Numbered from the stretch's first letter, positions 32,052 to 45,351 are shown. The stretch is 64,000 nt of DNA from Sipunculus nudus (GCA_026874595.1 CM049310.1:39561558-39625557); one strand, 5' to 3'. The notes: generated by a model from the sequence alone, not told the origin. Program-made: numbers and translations.

Positions 32052-32891
32052 ATGGCAGCTCTACTCGCGTCAAGTTGGTGCTATCCTTACAACAGCCAAC
32101 AGCATTTACGTCATGTCGACTCACATTCTTCCACATCATACAGTCATGTGGATATTACAGGTAATATGGGTCATCGCTATCACAGTCAATGCGAATCCAC
32201 AGTGAACTTCAAGATGACGTCACATACAGAGCAGCGGACCGTACCCTCAGTTCCAGTAGATCAGCCTCTCCCTATCCAGGTCGGATCAGAGTATCACATA
32301 GATTATAGTAAATTCCCTGGACTTCTTGAAGAGGAGCGAGGAGGACAGAGGGCGCCACAACCAGCTCTTCTTGTGAAGATGGCATCGACAGAGGCAGGGC
32401 ATAAAACAAGGAGAGGTTGCCCTCTACCGGCAGTATATAACATCACTCAATCAACTTACGAGTCCATGATGAACCTCAAGATGATATCACATACACAGCA
32501 GACGACAAAACCCTCCGTGCCGGTAGACCAGCCGCTCTCTATCCAGGTCGGATCAGAGTATCATATAGATTACAGTAAATTTCCTGGACTTCTTGAAGAG
32601 GAGCGAGGACAGAGGGCGCCACAACCTGCTCTTCTTGTGAAGATGGCACCGACAGAAGCGCAGCAGACGACAGACAGAGGCTGCCTTCTACCGGTAGATT
32701 GTGACATCAAACCGTCAACTTACTGTTTGTCGCGGCAGAATCCTGAAATCAGTGAGAATGAGAGCAACCATGAGAGTTTGTTGTCCTTGGAAGAAATTAT
32801 CTCTCTCAGATCCTGGGAGGACTGTTTACCTGATATCAGTGTGGACTTGATCTGTGACCTGAACCTGGGCCAGAACCGGAGGGATTTGTAA
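32052..32891 (+). CDS. F6, YSKFPG family protein with an internally duplicated module
   Basis: 279 residues from ATGGCAGCTCTACTC. The same two-module layout as F3: the first module ends EAGHKTRRGCPLPAVYNITQ and the second EAQQTTDRGCLLP. An extra Gly is present in EEERGGQRAP, and the N-terminal stretch is a few residues shorter than in F3 (YPYNSQQHLRHVDSHSS). The acidic tail SLEEIISLRSWEDCLPDIS...NRRDL is complete. Promoter, 3-prime UTR relic, AATAAA and microsatellite all match F3, so F3 and F6 are products of the block B duplication. Function unknown. Confidence 0.8.
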   Translation: MAALLASSWCYPYNSQQHLRHVDSHSSTSYSHVDITGNMGHRYHSQCESTVNFKMTSHTEQRTVPSVPVDQPLPIQVGSEYHIDYSKFPGLLEEERGGQRAPQPALLVKMASTEAGHKTRRGCPLPAVYNITQSTYESMMNLKMISHTQQTTKPSVPVDQPLSIQVGSEYHIDYSKFPGLLEEERGQRAPQPALLVKMAPTEAQQTTDRGCLLPVDCDIKPSTYCLSRQNPEISENESNHESLLSLEEIISLRSWEDCLPDISVDLICDLNLGQNRRDL

Positions 32892-33156
32892 ATCGCTGTT
32901 GATTATATAAAAGCAAGGATTGTGCAACGGTTATCATGTCAGTGATATATATATATATATATATATGTTAATTCTTCATGTTTGTATATAAAGATCTGTG
33001 ACCTGGAGGGATTTGTAAATCCCTATGGATAATTTATATGCAATGAAAGCACAACTGTGATATTGCCTGTGATATGTATAGACTGTTTCCCCTTTACATG
33101 TACATGTATGTATATAATATATATTACATTATTACTGTTATAAATCTGTATGACAT

Positions 33157-33162
33157 AATAAA
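33157..33162 (+). terminator. Poly(A) signal of F6
   Basis: AATAAA about 265 bases past the stop, as in F3. Confidence 0.5.
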
Positions 33163-33241
33163 TACATGTATAAATAATATAAGCCTGAGAAATTGCTTTT
33201 GTTTATATGTAACCCTAACTCTCTTATCTCGTTTGTGAGCA

Positions 33242-33276
<35 letters not shown>
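33242..33276. repeat. (GT)n(GA)n microsatellite downstream of F6
   Basis: Shorter version of the tract after F3. Confidence 0.9.
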
Positions 33277-33279
33277 ACG

Positions 33280-34420
33280 GTATTTCTTTGAGTGCACGGA
33301 ATACCACAGATATACCCATTTTTTACATTTCCCGTATTACGGATTTGTATGCCCATTGAACAGTAAGGGAACAAATCCCCCCTTTACTCGTTTATAAACA
33401 TAGGACTACACACAAATGTTCTCCATTGGTAACGTCACGTAGCTGTAAACACAGTATCCAATTAATTATGAGAACACTCTAAGCAGTTTCATGCACTTAT
33501 TTATACAGTTACCAGTTGGTAACATAATTTGGCCTTGCACTTTAATTTGTCAATATTCGGAAATTCACGTGCAGCCTGATCTTGTACTCTCAATGCCAAT
33601 TCATCAGCTCAGTGATAGCCTGATAGATATAAGCTGATCACATTCATGAGTATACATTAACAAGAACAATACCATAGTGCCACGTGTTAAAGCGCATGAA
33701 AACGGAATTAATTAATATTCATTTTACACCTAAACATACAAACGTCCGTACCGAGGCTATAATTAGACGCTATCCCGTGGCAGGTATCAGTTGAAACGTT
33801 ACCGAGAAGATTTGAATATCTATGGGTAACGTTTTCACTTTCAAAAGTGGCACCTGATTTATAAACATAAATCAGTCATGTATAAGATTAAGTCTGTGCG
33901 CTGAAATCGCCTTCAAATTGGGCGTGCAACGTTTTGGTAATATATTTTATTACTTTTAAACTCGATGCCATGATCACGCAAAAATATAGCATTTGACCGG
34001 GTGGCCGATACATAACCAATATTATAATTAAGGGTAGTGACACTTATCCGTTGTCACGCAACTACTCTTTGGCCACGCCTCGGAAATGCCAGTATTTGGC
34101 CTTGTAATGTCGGGAACAATGCAAAGTGTGTCATAGAATGATATTTAACATGTCAGCCCATAAATGTTTGACAAAATCTTCCGAAGGGGGTTTCGCATCA
34201 CCTCCTTGAAAAACTACGCTGTTAAAAGTGAGCAAACTTGCAACACCATTTGTCATATATGGAATGAAGATAAACCTGTTGTCATGTTTAACGAATAACA
34301 AGCTTTTTTGTACAAATATTATGGCAATGGTACAAAAAATGCATGGAGTAACTCTCTCCAAAACAGCGAGATACAGAGTGGCCTCTAGTAATTTCATCAC
34401 CGTCAGAATGGCGGGTGTGT
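33280..34420. other. Duplicated non-coding segment between F6 and array 2
   Basis: Counterpart of 16,852-17,990. No gene supported; the open frames differ between the two copies. Confidence 0.65.
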
Positions 34421-34423
34421 TCC

Positions 34424-37400
34424 TGTCACTGCTCCTTCATTCGCTCCCTCGCTTCTCCTTTACTCGCTCCCTCACTGCTCCTTTACTCGCTCCCTCACTG
34501 CTCCTTTACTCGCTCTTTTACGGCTCCTTTACTCGCTCCCTCACTGCTCCATTACTTGCTCTCTTACTGCTCCTTTACTTGCTCCCTCACTGCTCCTTTA
34601 CTCGCTCTCTTACTGCTCCTTTACTTGCTCCCTCACTGCTCCTTTACTCGCTCCCTCACTGCTCCTTTACTCGCTCCCTCACTGCTCCTTTACTCGCTCC
34701 CTCACTGCTCCTTTACTCGCTCCTTCACTGCTCCTTTACTCGCCCTTTTACGGCTCCTTTACCCGCTCCCTCACTGCTCCTTTATTCGCTCCCTCACTGC
34801 TCCTTTACTCGCTCCCTCACTGCTCCTTTACTCGCTCTCTTACTGCTCCTTTACTGGCTCCCTCACTGCTCCTTTACTCGCTCTCTTACTGCTCCTTTAC
34901 TTGCTCCCTCACTGCTCCTTTACTCGCTCCCTCACTGCTCCTTTACTCGCTCCCTCACTGCTCCTTTACTTGCTCCTTCATTGCTCCTTTACTCGCTCCC
35001 TCACTGCTCCTTTACTCGCTCCTTCACTGCTCCTTTACTCGCCCTTTTACGGCTCCTTTATTCGCTCCCTCACTGCTCCTTTACTTGCTCCTTCACTGCT
35101 CCTTTACTCGCTCCCTCACTGCTCCTTTACTCGCTCCTTCACTGCTCCTTTACTCGCCCTTTTACGGCTCCTTTATTCGCTCCCTCACTGCTCCTTTACT
35201 TGCTCCTTCATTGCTCCTTTACTCGCTCCCTCACTGCTCCTTTACTCGCTCCTTCACTGCTCCTTTACTCGCCCTTTTACGGCTCCTTTATTCGCTCCCT
35301 CACTGCTCCTTTACTTGCTCCTTCACTGCTCCTTTACTTGCTCCTTCACTGCTCCTTTAATTGCTCCTTCACTGCTCCTTTACTTGCTCCCTCACTGCTC
35401 CTTTATTCGCTCCCTCACTGCTCCTTTACTTGCTCCTTCACTGCTCCTTTACTCGCTCCCTCACTGCTCCTTTACTCGCTCCTTCACTGCTCCTTTACTC
35501 GCCCTTTTACGGCTCCTTTATTCGCTTTTTCACTGCTCCTTTACTTGCTCCTTCACTGCTCCTTTACTTGCTCCCTCACTGCTCCTTTACTCGCTCCCTC
35601 ACTGCTCCTTTACTCGCTCCCTTACTGCACCTTGACTCGCTCCCTCACTGCTCCTTTACTCGCTCCCTTACAGCTCCTTCACTTGCTCCCTCACTGCTCC
35701 TTTACTCGCTCCCTCACTGCTCCTTTACTCGCTCTCTTACTGCTCCTTTACTCGCTCCCTCACTGCTCCTTTACTTGCTCCCTCACTGCTCCTTTACTCT
35801 CTCCTTCACTTCTCCTTTACTTGCTCCCTCACTGCTCCTTGACTCGCTCTCCACTGCTCCTTTACTCGCTCCTTCACTGCTCATTTACTTGCTCCCTCAC
35901 TGCTCCTTTACTCGCCCCCTCACTGCTCCTTTACTCGCTCCCTCACTGCACCTTGACTCGCTCCCTCACTGCGACTTTACTCGCTCCCTTACAGCTCCTT
36001 CACTTGCTCCCTCACTGCTCCTTCACTCGCTCCCTCACTACTCCTTCACTCGCACTCTTACTGTTCCTTCACTCGCTCTCTCACTGCTCCTTTACTCGCT
36101 CCCTCACTGCTCCTTGACTCGCTCTTTCACTGCTCCTTCACTCGCTTCGCCATTGCTCCTTTACTTGCTCTCTCACTGCTCCTTTACTCGCTTTCTTACT
36201 GCTCCATTACTCGCTCCCTCACTGCTCCTTTATTCGCTCCCTCACTGCTCCTTCACTCGCTCCTTCACTGCTCCTTTACTCGCTCCTTCACTGCTCCTTG
36301 ACTCGCTCCCTCACTGCTCCTTTACTCGCTCCCTCACTGCTCCTTTACTGGCTCCCTCACTGCTCCTTTACTCGCTCCCTCACTGCTCCTTTACTCGCTC
36401 TCTTACTGCTCCTTTACTCGCTCCCTCACTGCTCCTTTATTCGCTCCCTCACTGCTCCTTTACTTGCTCCTTCACTGCTGCTTTAATTGCTCCCTCACTG
36501 CTCCTTGACTCGCTCCCTCACTGCTCCTTTACTCGCTCCTTCACTGCTCCTTTACTGGCTCCCTCACTGCTCCTTTATTCGTTCCCTCACTGCTCCTTTA
36601 CTTGCTCCCTCACTGCTCCTTTACTCGCTCCTTCACTGCTCCTTTACTTGCTCCCTCACTGCTCCTTGACTCGCTCCCTCACTGCTCCTTTACTCGCTCC
36701 TTCACTGCTCCTTGACTCGCTCCCTCACTGCTCCTTTACTTGCTTCCTCACTGCTCCTTTACTCGCTCCCTCACTGCTCCTTTACTCGCTCCCTCACTGC
36801 TCCTTTACTCGCTCCCTCACTGCTCCTTTACTCGCTCCCTCACTGCTCCTTCACTCGCTCCCTCACTGCTCCTTTACTAGCTCCTTCACTGCTCCTTTAC
36901 TTGCTCCCTCACTGCTCCTTTACTCGCTCCCTCACTGCTCCTTTACTCGCTCCCTCACTGCTCCTTTACTCGCTCCTTCACTGCTCCTTGACTCGCTCCC
37001 TCACTGCTCCTTTACTCGCTCCCTCACTGCTCCTTTACTGGCTCCCTCACTGCTCCTTTACTCGCTCCCTCACTGCTCCTTTACTCGCTCTCTTACTGCT
37101 CCTTTACTCGCTCCCTCACTGCTCCTTTATTCGCTCCCTCACTGCTCCTTTACTTGCTCCTTCACTGCTGCTTTAATTGCTCCCTCACTGCTCCTTGACT
37201 CGCTCCCTCACTGCTCCTTTACTCGCTCCTTCACTGCTCCTTTACTGGCTCCCTCACTGCTCCTTTATTCGTTCCCTCACTGCTCCTTTACTTGCTCCCT
37301 CACTGCTCCTTTACTCGCTCCTTCACTGCTCCTTTACTTGCTCCCTCACTGCTCCTTGACTCGCTCCCTCACTGCTCCTTTACTCGCTCCTTCACTGCTC

Positions 37401-40400
37401 CTTGACTCGCTCCCTCACTGCTCCTTTACTTGCTTCCTCACTGCTCCTTTACTCGCTCCCTCACTGCTCCTTTACTCGCTCCCTCACTGCTCCTTTACTC
37501 GCTCCCTCACTGCTCCTTTACTCGCTCCCTCACTGCTCCTTCACTCGCTCCCTCACTGCTCCTTTACTAGCTCCTTCACTGCTCCTTTACTTGCTCCCTC
37601 ACTGCTCCTTTACTCGCTCCCTCACTGCTCCTTTACTCGCTCCCTCACTGCTCCTTTATTCGCCCCCTCACTGCTCCTTTACTCGCTCCCTCACTGCTCC
37701 TTTACTCGCTCTCTTACTGCTCCTTTACTTGCTCCCTCACTGCTCCTTTATTCGCTCCCTCACTGCTCCTTTACTCGCTCTCTTACTGCTCCTTTACTCG
37801 CTCCCTCACTGCTCCTTTACTTGCTCCCACACTGCTCCTTTACTCGCTCCTTCACTGCTCCTTTACTTGCTCCCTCACTGCTCCTTGACTCGCTCCCTCA
37901 CTGCTCCTTTACTCGCTCCTTCACTGCTCATTTACTTGCTCCCTCACTGCTCCTTTACTCGCTCCCTCACTGCTCCTTTACTCGCTCCCTCACTGCACCT
38001 TGACTCGCTCCCTCACTGCTCCTTTACTCGCTCCTTCACTGCTCATTTACTTGCTCCCTCACTGCTCCTTTACTCGCTCCCTCACTGCTCCTTTACTCGC
38101 TCCCTCACTGCACCTTGACTCGCTCCCTCACTGCTCCTTTACTCGCTCCCTTACAGCTCCTTCACCTGCTCCCTTACTGCTCCTTCACTCGCTCCCTCAC
38201 TACTCCTTCACTCGCTCTCTTACTGCTCCTTTACTCGCTCCCTCACTGCTCCTTGACTCGCTCTCTCACTGCTCCTTTACTCGCTCCCTCACTGCTCCTT
38301 GACTCGCTCTTTCACTGCTCCTTCACTCGCTTCGTCATTGCTCCTTTACTCGCTCCCTCACTGCTCCTTCACTCGCTGTCTCACTGCTCCTTTACTCGCT
38401 CCCTCACTGCTCCTTGACTCGCTCTTTCACTGCTCCTTCACTCGCTTCGTCATTGCTCCTTTACTCGCTCCCTCACTGCTCCTTTACTCGCTTTCTTACT
38501 GCTCCTTTACTCGCTCCCTCACTGCTCCTTTATTCGCACCCACACTGTCCTTTACTTGCTCCCTCACTGCTCCTTTACTCGCTCCTTCACTGCTCCTTTA
38601 CTCGCTCCTTCACTGCTCCTTGACTCGCTCCCTCACTGCTCCTTTACTCGCTCCTTCACTGCTCCTTTACTGGCTCCCTCACTGCTCCTTTACTGGCTCC
38701 CTCACTGCTCCTTTACTCGCTCTCTTACTGCTCCTTTACTCGCTCCCTCACTGCTCCTTTATTCGCTCCCTCACTGCTCCTTTACTTGCTCCCTCACTGC
38801 TCCTTTACTCGCTCCTTCACTGCTCCTTTACTTGCTCCCTCACTGCTCCTTGACTCGCTCCCTCACTGCTCCTTTACTCGCTCCTTCACTGCTCCTTTAC
38901 TGGCTCCCTCACTGCTCCTTTATTCGCTCCCTCACTGTTCCTTTACTTGCTCCCTCACTGCTCCTTACTCGCTCCTTCACTGCTCCTTTACTTGCTCCCT
39001 CACTGCTCCTTGACCCGCTCCCTCACTGCTCCTATACTCGCTCCTTCACTGCTCCTTTACTGGCTCCCTCACTGCTCCTTTACTTGCTCCCTCACTGCTC
39101 CTTTACTCGCTCATTCACTGCTCCTTTACTCGCTCCCTCACTGCTCCTTTACTCGCTCCCTCACTGCTCCTTCACTCGCTCTCTCACTGCTCCTTTACTC
39201 GCTCCCTCACTGCTCCTTTACTCGCTCCTTCACTGCTCCTTTACTTGCTCCCTCACTGCTCCTTTACTCGCTCCCTCACCGCTCCTTTACTCGCTCCCTC
39301 ACTGCACCTTGACTCGCTCTCTCACTGCTCCTTTACTCGCTCCCTTACAGCTCCTTCACTTGCTCCCTCACTGCTCCTTCACTCGCTCCCTCACTACTCC
39401 TTCACTCGCACTCTTACTGTTCCTTCACTCGCTGTCTCACTGCTCCTTTACTCGCTCCCTCACTGCCCCTTCACTCGCTCTTTCACTGCTACTTCACTCG
39501 CTTCGTCATTGCTCCTTTACTCGCTCTATTACTGCTCCTTTACTCGCTCTCTTACTGGTCCTTGACTCGCTCCCTCACTGTTCCTTTACTCGCTCTCTTA
39601 CTGCTCCTTTACTCGCTCCCTCACTGCTCCTTTATTCGCTCTCTTACTGCTCCTTGACTCGCTCCCCTACTGCTCCTTTACTCGCTCCCTCACTGCTCCT
39701 TCACTCGCTCCCTCACTGCTCCTTTACTCGCTCCCTCACTGCTCCTTTACTCGCTCCCTCACTGCTCCTTTATTCGCTCCCTCACTGTTCCTTTACTTGC
39801 TCCCTCACTGCTCCTTTACTCGCTCCTTCACTGCTGCTTTACTTGCTCCCTCACTGCTCCTTGACTCGCTCCCTCACTGCTCCTTTACTCGCTCCTTCAC
39901 TGCTCCTTTACTTGCTCCCTCACTGCTCCTTTATTCGTTTCCTCACTGCTCCTTTACTTGCTCCCTCACTGCTCCTTTACTCGCTCCTTCACTGCTCCTT
40001 TACTTGCTCCCTCACTGCTCCTTGACTCGCTCCCTCACTGCTCCTTTTCTCGCTCCCTCACTGCTCCTTTACTGGCTCCCTCACTGCTCCTTTACTGGCT
40101 CCCTCACTGTTCCTTTACTCGCTCCATCACTGCTCCTTTACTCGCTCCCTCACTGCTCCTTTAGTCGCTCCCTCACTGCTCCTTCATTCGCTCTCTCACT
40201 GCTCATTTACTCGTTCCCTCACTGCTCCTTTACTCGCTCATTCACTGCTCCTTTACTTGCTCCCTCACTGCTCCTTTACTCACTCCCTCACTGCTCCTTT
40301 ACTCGCTCCCTCACTGCTCCTTTATTCGCTCCCTCACTGCTCCTTTACTCGCTCCTTCACTGCTCCTTTACTCGCTCTCTTACTGCTCCTTTACTTGCTC

Positions 40401-43400
40401 CCTCACTGCTCCTTTATTCGCTCCCTCACTGCTCCTTTACTCGCTCTCTTGCTGCTCCTTTACTCGCTCCCTCACTGCTCCTTTACTTGCTCCCACACTG
40501 CTCCTTTACTCGCTCCTTCACTGCTCCTTTACTTGCTCCCTCACTGCTGCTTGACTCGCTCCCTCACTGCTCCTTTACTCGCTCCTTCACTGCTCATTTA
40601 CTTGCTCCCTCACTGCTCCTTTACTCGCTCCCTCACTGCTCCTTTACTCGCTCCCTCACTGCACCTTGACTCGCTCCCTCACTTCTCCTTTACTCGCTCC
40701 CTTACAGTTCCTTCACCTGCTCCTTCACTGCTCCTTTACTCGCTCCCTCACTGCTCCTTGACTCGCTCTTTCACTGCTCCTTCACTCGCTTCGTCATTGC
40801 TCCTTTACTCGCTCTCTCACTGCTCCTTTACTCGCTTTCTTACTGCTCCTTCACTCGCTCCCTCACTGCTACTTCACTCGCTCCCTCACTGCTCCTTTAC
40901 TTGCTCTCTTACTGCTCCTTTACTCGCTCCCTCACTGCTCCTTTACTCGCTCCTTCACTGCTCCTTTACTCGCTCCTTCAATGCTCCTTGACTCGCTCCC
41001 TCACTGCTCCTTTACTCGCTCCTTCACTGCTCCTTTACTGGCTCCCTCACTCCTCCTTTACTGGCTCCCTCACTGCTCCTTTATTAGCTCCCTCACTGCT
41101 CCTTTACTTGCTCCCTCACTGCTCCTTTACTCGCTCCTTCACTGCTCCTTTACTTGCTCCCTCACTGCTCCTTGACTCCCTCCCTCACTGCTCCTTTACT
41201 CGCTCCTTCACTGCTCCTTTACTGGCTCCCTCACTGCTCCTTTATTCGCTCCCTCACTGCTCCTTTACTTGCTCCCTCACTCCTCCTTTACTCGCTCCTT
41301 CACTGCTCCTTTACTTGCTCCCTCACTGCTCCTTGACCCGCTCCCTCACTGCTCCTTTACTCGCTCCTTCACTGCTCCTTTACTGGCTCCCTCACTGCTC
41401 CTTTACTTGCTCCCTGACTGCTCCTTTACTCGCTCTCTCACTGCTCCTTTACTCACTCCCTCACTGCTCCTTTACTCGCTCCCTCACTGCTCCTTTACTC
41501 GCTCCCCTACTGCTCCTTGACTCGCTCCCTCACTTCTCCTTTACTCGCTCCCTCACTGCTCCTTTACTCGCTCCATTACTGCTCTTTTACTCGCCCCCTC
41601 ACTGCTCCTTTACTCGTTCCCTCACTGCTCCTTCACTCGCTCCATTACTGCTCCTTTACTTGCTCCCTCACTGCTCATTTACTTGCTCTCTCACTGCTCC
41701 TTGACTCGCTCTCTTACTGCTCCTTTACTCGCTCCCTCACTGCTCCTTAACTTGCTCCCTCACCGCTCCCTTACTCGCTCCCTCACTGCTCCTTTACTCG
41801 CTCTCTCACTGCTCCTTTACTTGCTCCCTCACTGCTCCTTTACTCGCTCCCTCACTGTTCCTTGGCTCGCTCCCTCACTGCTCCTTTACTCGCTCCCTCA
41901 CTGCTCCTTTACTTGCTCTCTTACTGTTCCTTTATTCGCTCCCTCACTGCTCCTTCACTCGCTCCCTCACTGCTCCTTTACTGGCTCCCTCACTGCTCCT
42001 TGACTCGCTCCCTCACTGCTCCTTGACTCGCTCCCTCACTGCTCCTTTACTCGCTCCCTCACTGCTCCTTTACTCGCTCCCTCACTGCTCCTTTACTCGC
42101 TCCCCTACTGCTCCTTGACTCGCTCCCTCGCTTCTCCTTTACTCGCTCCCTCACTGCTCCTTTACTCGCTCCATTACTGCTCCTTTACTTGCTCCCTCAC
42201 TGCTACTTTACTCGCTCTCTTACTGTTCCTTTATTCGCTCCCTCACTGCTCCTTCACTCGCTCCCTCACTGCTCCTTTACTTGCTCCCTCACTGCTCCTT
42301 AACTCTCTCCCTCACTGCTCCTTGACTCGCTCCCTCACTGCTCCTTTACTCGCTCCCTCACTGCTCCTTTACTCGCTCCCCTACTGCTCCTTGACTCGCT
42401 CCCTCGCTTCTCCTTTACTCGCTCCCTCACTGCTCCTTTACTCGCTCCATTACTGCTCCATTACTTGCTCCCTCACTGCTCCTTTACTCGTTCCCTCTCT
42501 GCTCCTCTACTTGCTCCATTACTGCTCCTTTACTTGCTCCCTCACTGCTCATTTACTCGCTCTCTCACTGCTCCTTGACTCGCTCTCTTACTGCTCCTTT
42601 ACTCGCTCCCTCACTGCTCCTTAACTTGCTCCCTCACTGCTCCTTGACTCGCTCCCTCACTGCTCCTTTACTCGCTTTCTCACTGCTCCTTTACTTGCTC
42701 CCTCACTGCTCCTTTACTCGCTCCCTCACTGTTCCTTGACTCGCTCCCTCACTGCTCCTTGACTCGCTCCCTCACTGCTCCTTTACTCGCTCCCTCAATG
42801 CTCCTTTACTCGCACCCTCACTGCTCCTTTACTCGCTCCCTCACTGCTCCTTAACTTGCTCCCTCACTGCTCCTTGACTCGCTCCCTCACTGCTCCTTTA
42901 CTCGCTCTCTCACTGCTCCTTTACTTGCCCCTCACTGCTCCTTTACTCGCTCCCTCACTGTTCCTTGACTCGCTCCCTCACTGCTCCTTTACTCGCTCCC
43001 TCACTGCTCCTTTACTCGCTCTCTTACTGCTCCTTTATTCGCTCCCTCACTGCTCCTTCACTCGCTCCCTCACTGCTCCTTTACTTGCTCCCTCACTGCT
43101 CCTTCACTCGCTCCCTCACTGCTCCTTGACTCGCTCCCTCACTGCTCCTTTACTCGCTCCCTCACTGCTCCTTTACTCGCTCCCTCACTGCTCCTTTACT
43201 CGCTCCCCTACTGCTCCTTGACTCGCTCCCTCGCTTCTCCTTTACTCGCTCCCTCACTGCTCTTTTACTCGCTCCATTACTGCTCCTTTACTCGCTCCCT
43301 CACTGCTCCTTTACTCGTTCCCTCACTGCTCCTTTACTCGCTCCATTACTGCTCCTTTACTTGCTCCCTCACTGCTCATTTACTCGCTCTCTCACTGCTC

Positions 43401-43631
43401 CTTGACTCGCTCCCTCACTGCTCCTTGACTCGCTCCCTCACTGCTCCTTTTCTCGCTCCCTCACTGCTCCTTTACACGCTCCCTCACTGCCCCTTTACTT
43501 GCTCCCTCACTGCTCCTTCACTCGCTCCCTCACTGCTCCTTTACTCGCTCTCTTACTGCTCCTTTACTTGCTCCCTCACTGCTCCCTCACTCGCTCCCTA
43601 ACTGCTCCTTCATTCACTCCCTTACTGCTCA
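34424..43631 (+). repeat. 23-bp pyrimidine-rich tandem array 2 (about 400 units)
   Basis: Same unit and same left flank as array 1, but about 9.2 kb. Variants with TTGACTCG, TTTACTGG and GCCCTTTTACGG are common here. Higher-order duplications in whole units are visible: 690 bp (30 units; the rare CCTTTACTAG at 36,871 recurs at 37,561), 598 bp (26 units; about 41,516 to 42,114) and 276 bp (12 units; about 42,108 to 42,384). Open frames of up to 880 codons on the plus strand (repeating SFTRSLTAPLLAPSLLLYSL) follow from the stop-free unit and are not accepted as genes. Confidence 0.92.
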
Positions 43632-43637
43632 GTAAAG

Positions 43638-44193
43638 ATGTGGAAAATAAAGGTTCAAGAGGCAATCGTAGGTAACGAAGTAAACGAATGTGATGAGCGA
43701 ACTGTAGAAAACGCAGATTTTGTTAAATTTAGAAGTTTTCATTCAAGCTGTTTCAGCCTTCTATTATTTGGTATGCAGCTCGAGAAATACCCGAGTCTTT
43801 ATCTAAGTTTCACTTTCTTGCACAAATTGTAGCTGTGTATATGGAATTACAAACAAACGAAGAACCTTTGTGTCACAACTGTGGTCTATTTTATAGACAT
43901 CCAGTGGCGCATGTATTACTATATTGTGACAGGTCAAAGGGGAACAGAGACAGATTGTGGGATTTTATCTGTAATTGCTGAGTGTCCATGTCTCTGCTCT
44001 ATTACACAATTTACCTGACGAAACTTCTCTTGAAGTTTTACCCGGAAAAGACTTCACTGCCCTGTGCCAGTGGTCAATTGAATTATGGTACATACTACTA
44101 TATAGATTTGCGTGTTATGTTGATGAAAATAAATGTTTCATTTTACAGTTAATTGATGACAAAACAATTAAACTTTTAAGACTTAGTCCTTGA
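43638..44193 (+). mobile_element. LINE ORF2 C-terminal fragment
   Basis: Coding-like pieces in shifting frames: FVKFRSFHSSCFSLLLFG, then ELQTNEEPLCHNCGLFYRHP followed by VAHVLLYCDRSKGNRD, then LSVHVSALLHNLPDETSLEV to ILLYRFACYV. The CX2C...HX4-6C pattern after a TNEEPLC segment is typical of the zinc-binding end of non-LTR retrotransposon ORF2 proteins. It is broken by frameshifts and has no RT core here. Its second half is copied at 48,905-49,141. Confidence 0.55.
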
Positions 44194-44379
44194 GTTTTGA
44201 AATAGCTATTCAGGCTACAGAAACAACAAACCAGAAGAAATATTCTTTCTTTTATAAGTAAGAATATGAAACCCTTCTATGGTTTAGGGATTTTGGTGTG
44301 GTAATGAAAAATTATTCCGTATTAAAATTCGTCGATACACGTCCCCTTTCCATAAGTCGCTCCGCAGATAGATTCTAGC

Positions 44380-45153
44380 TTTAACGCTGTGCTCGGTGTA
44401 CTTTCACGTTGCATCCCCGTGCCCGTATCGAATCTGATAAGTTTCCTTCTCCCTGCTCATTATTAGAACTGCCATTTTGCGTGCACACACAAAAAAATGT
44501 AGTCACATGTCGCATGTCAAGATTACGATTATTGTTACAATTATGACAATAATTATGAAACCTGAAACTGAGAGTATTTCGACGGATGTTACATACATAT
44601 GTCAGGTAGAATGATTTTTAAAAATTATAAAGTGTGGGCTGAAGAAATGTAGAAATTAGCCCAAACTATACAAACCTACATGCCTTTAAAAAATTGTGTA
44701 AGATTGAAGAGTATCTGAATTCTCAGGTCACTAAAAAAAAAAAACAGAAGAAAGTATCTGTGAAATTTGCGATTTTAATCAAATAGAAATGCATTTAATT
44801 TTTTATATGAAGGTAACGCGTACATGATTGCAAACAGAAGTAATGTTCGAAAACATACAGATAAAATGTCCTTACTTTGCTTCTATGGATGACTCGAGTA
44901 AGTTTATAATCTAACGACACATGAATATAAATTAATATCACGTTAGATATTCGGCATAATGCCGTTCTGTTTGGGGAATATACAGAGAAAAGGAACACTC
45001 ACAGACTCAGGAACCACAATTTATTAATTTTCTTAAGACACCCGGGCTACCTATGGTACTAATCCTTTTATCACACACCTGAGATGTAAACGAACCCAAC
45101 ACCTGGAACACAGCAACAATTGCTATTAATATTTTTAGAACAATATACGTCAT
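44380..45153 (-). pseudogene. Decayed copy of the secreted peptide gene (first)
   Basis: Exon 1 keeps the signal peptide (MTYIVLKILIAIV...) and VCDKRISTIG, but the donor is lost: CAG|GTAATT of the 23-kb copy reads CCGGGTGTC. In the exon 2 equivalent (about 44,678-44,733) the Cys codon TGC is TAC, and a frame change gives a stop. The exon 3 equivalent has a one-base deletion and lacks its first Cys. A long pyrimidine tract before exon 2 is retained. Confidence 0.45.
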
Positions 45154-45351
45154 GGCACAAATTGCTTGGAACTGAGCACGAGCACAGCTCATTGGCATTT
45201 GTTTCGTTTACAATAATATGACCAAGTAATGGAGCAAAGATAATTGCGTGTGTCATTGAAGAACAGGATAAAGGAAATAAAGACAGGAATGTGAGAAATT
45301 AGTCTGATATAATAAAGGAAGTACAGAATCTAAAGGGAAAGCAGGTTAGTA

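Noticed and set aside
34228-43601. Very long plus-strand frames (up to 880 codons) with repeating SFTRSLTAPLLAPSLLLYSL
   Set aside because: They arise because the 23-bp unit has no stop in the forward frames; the same peptide appears in several overlapping frames at once, with no conserved start or end.
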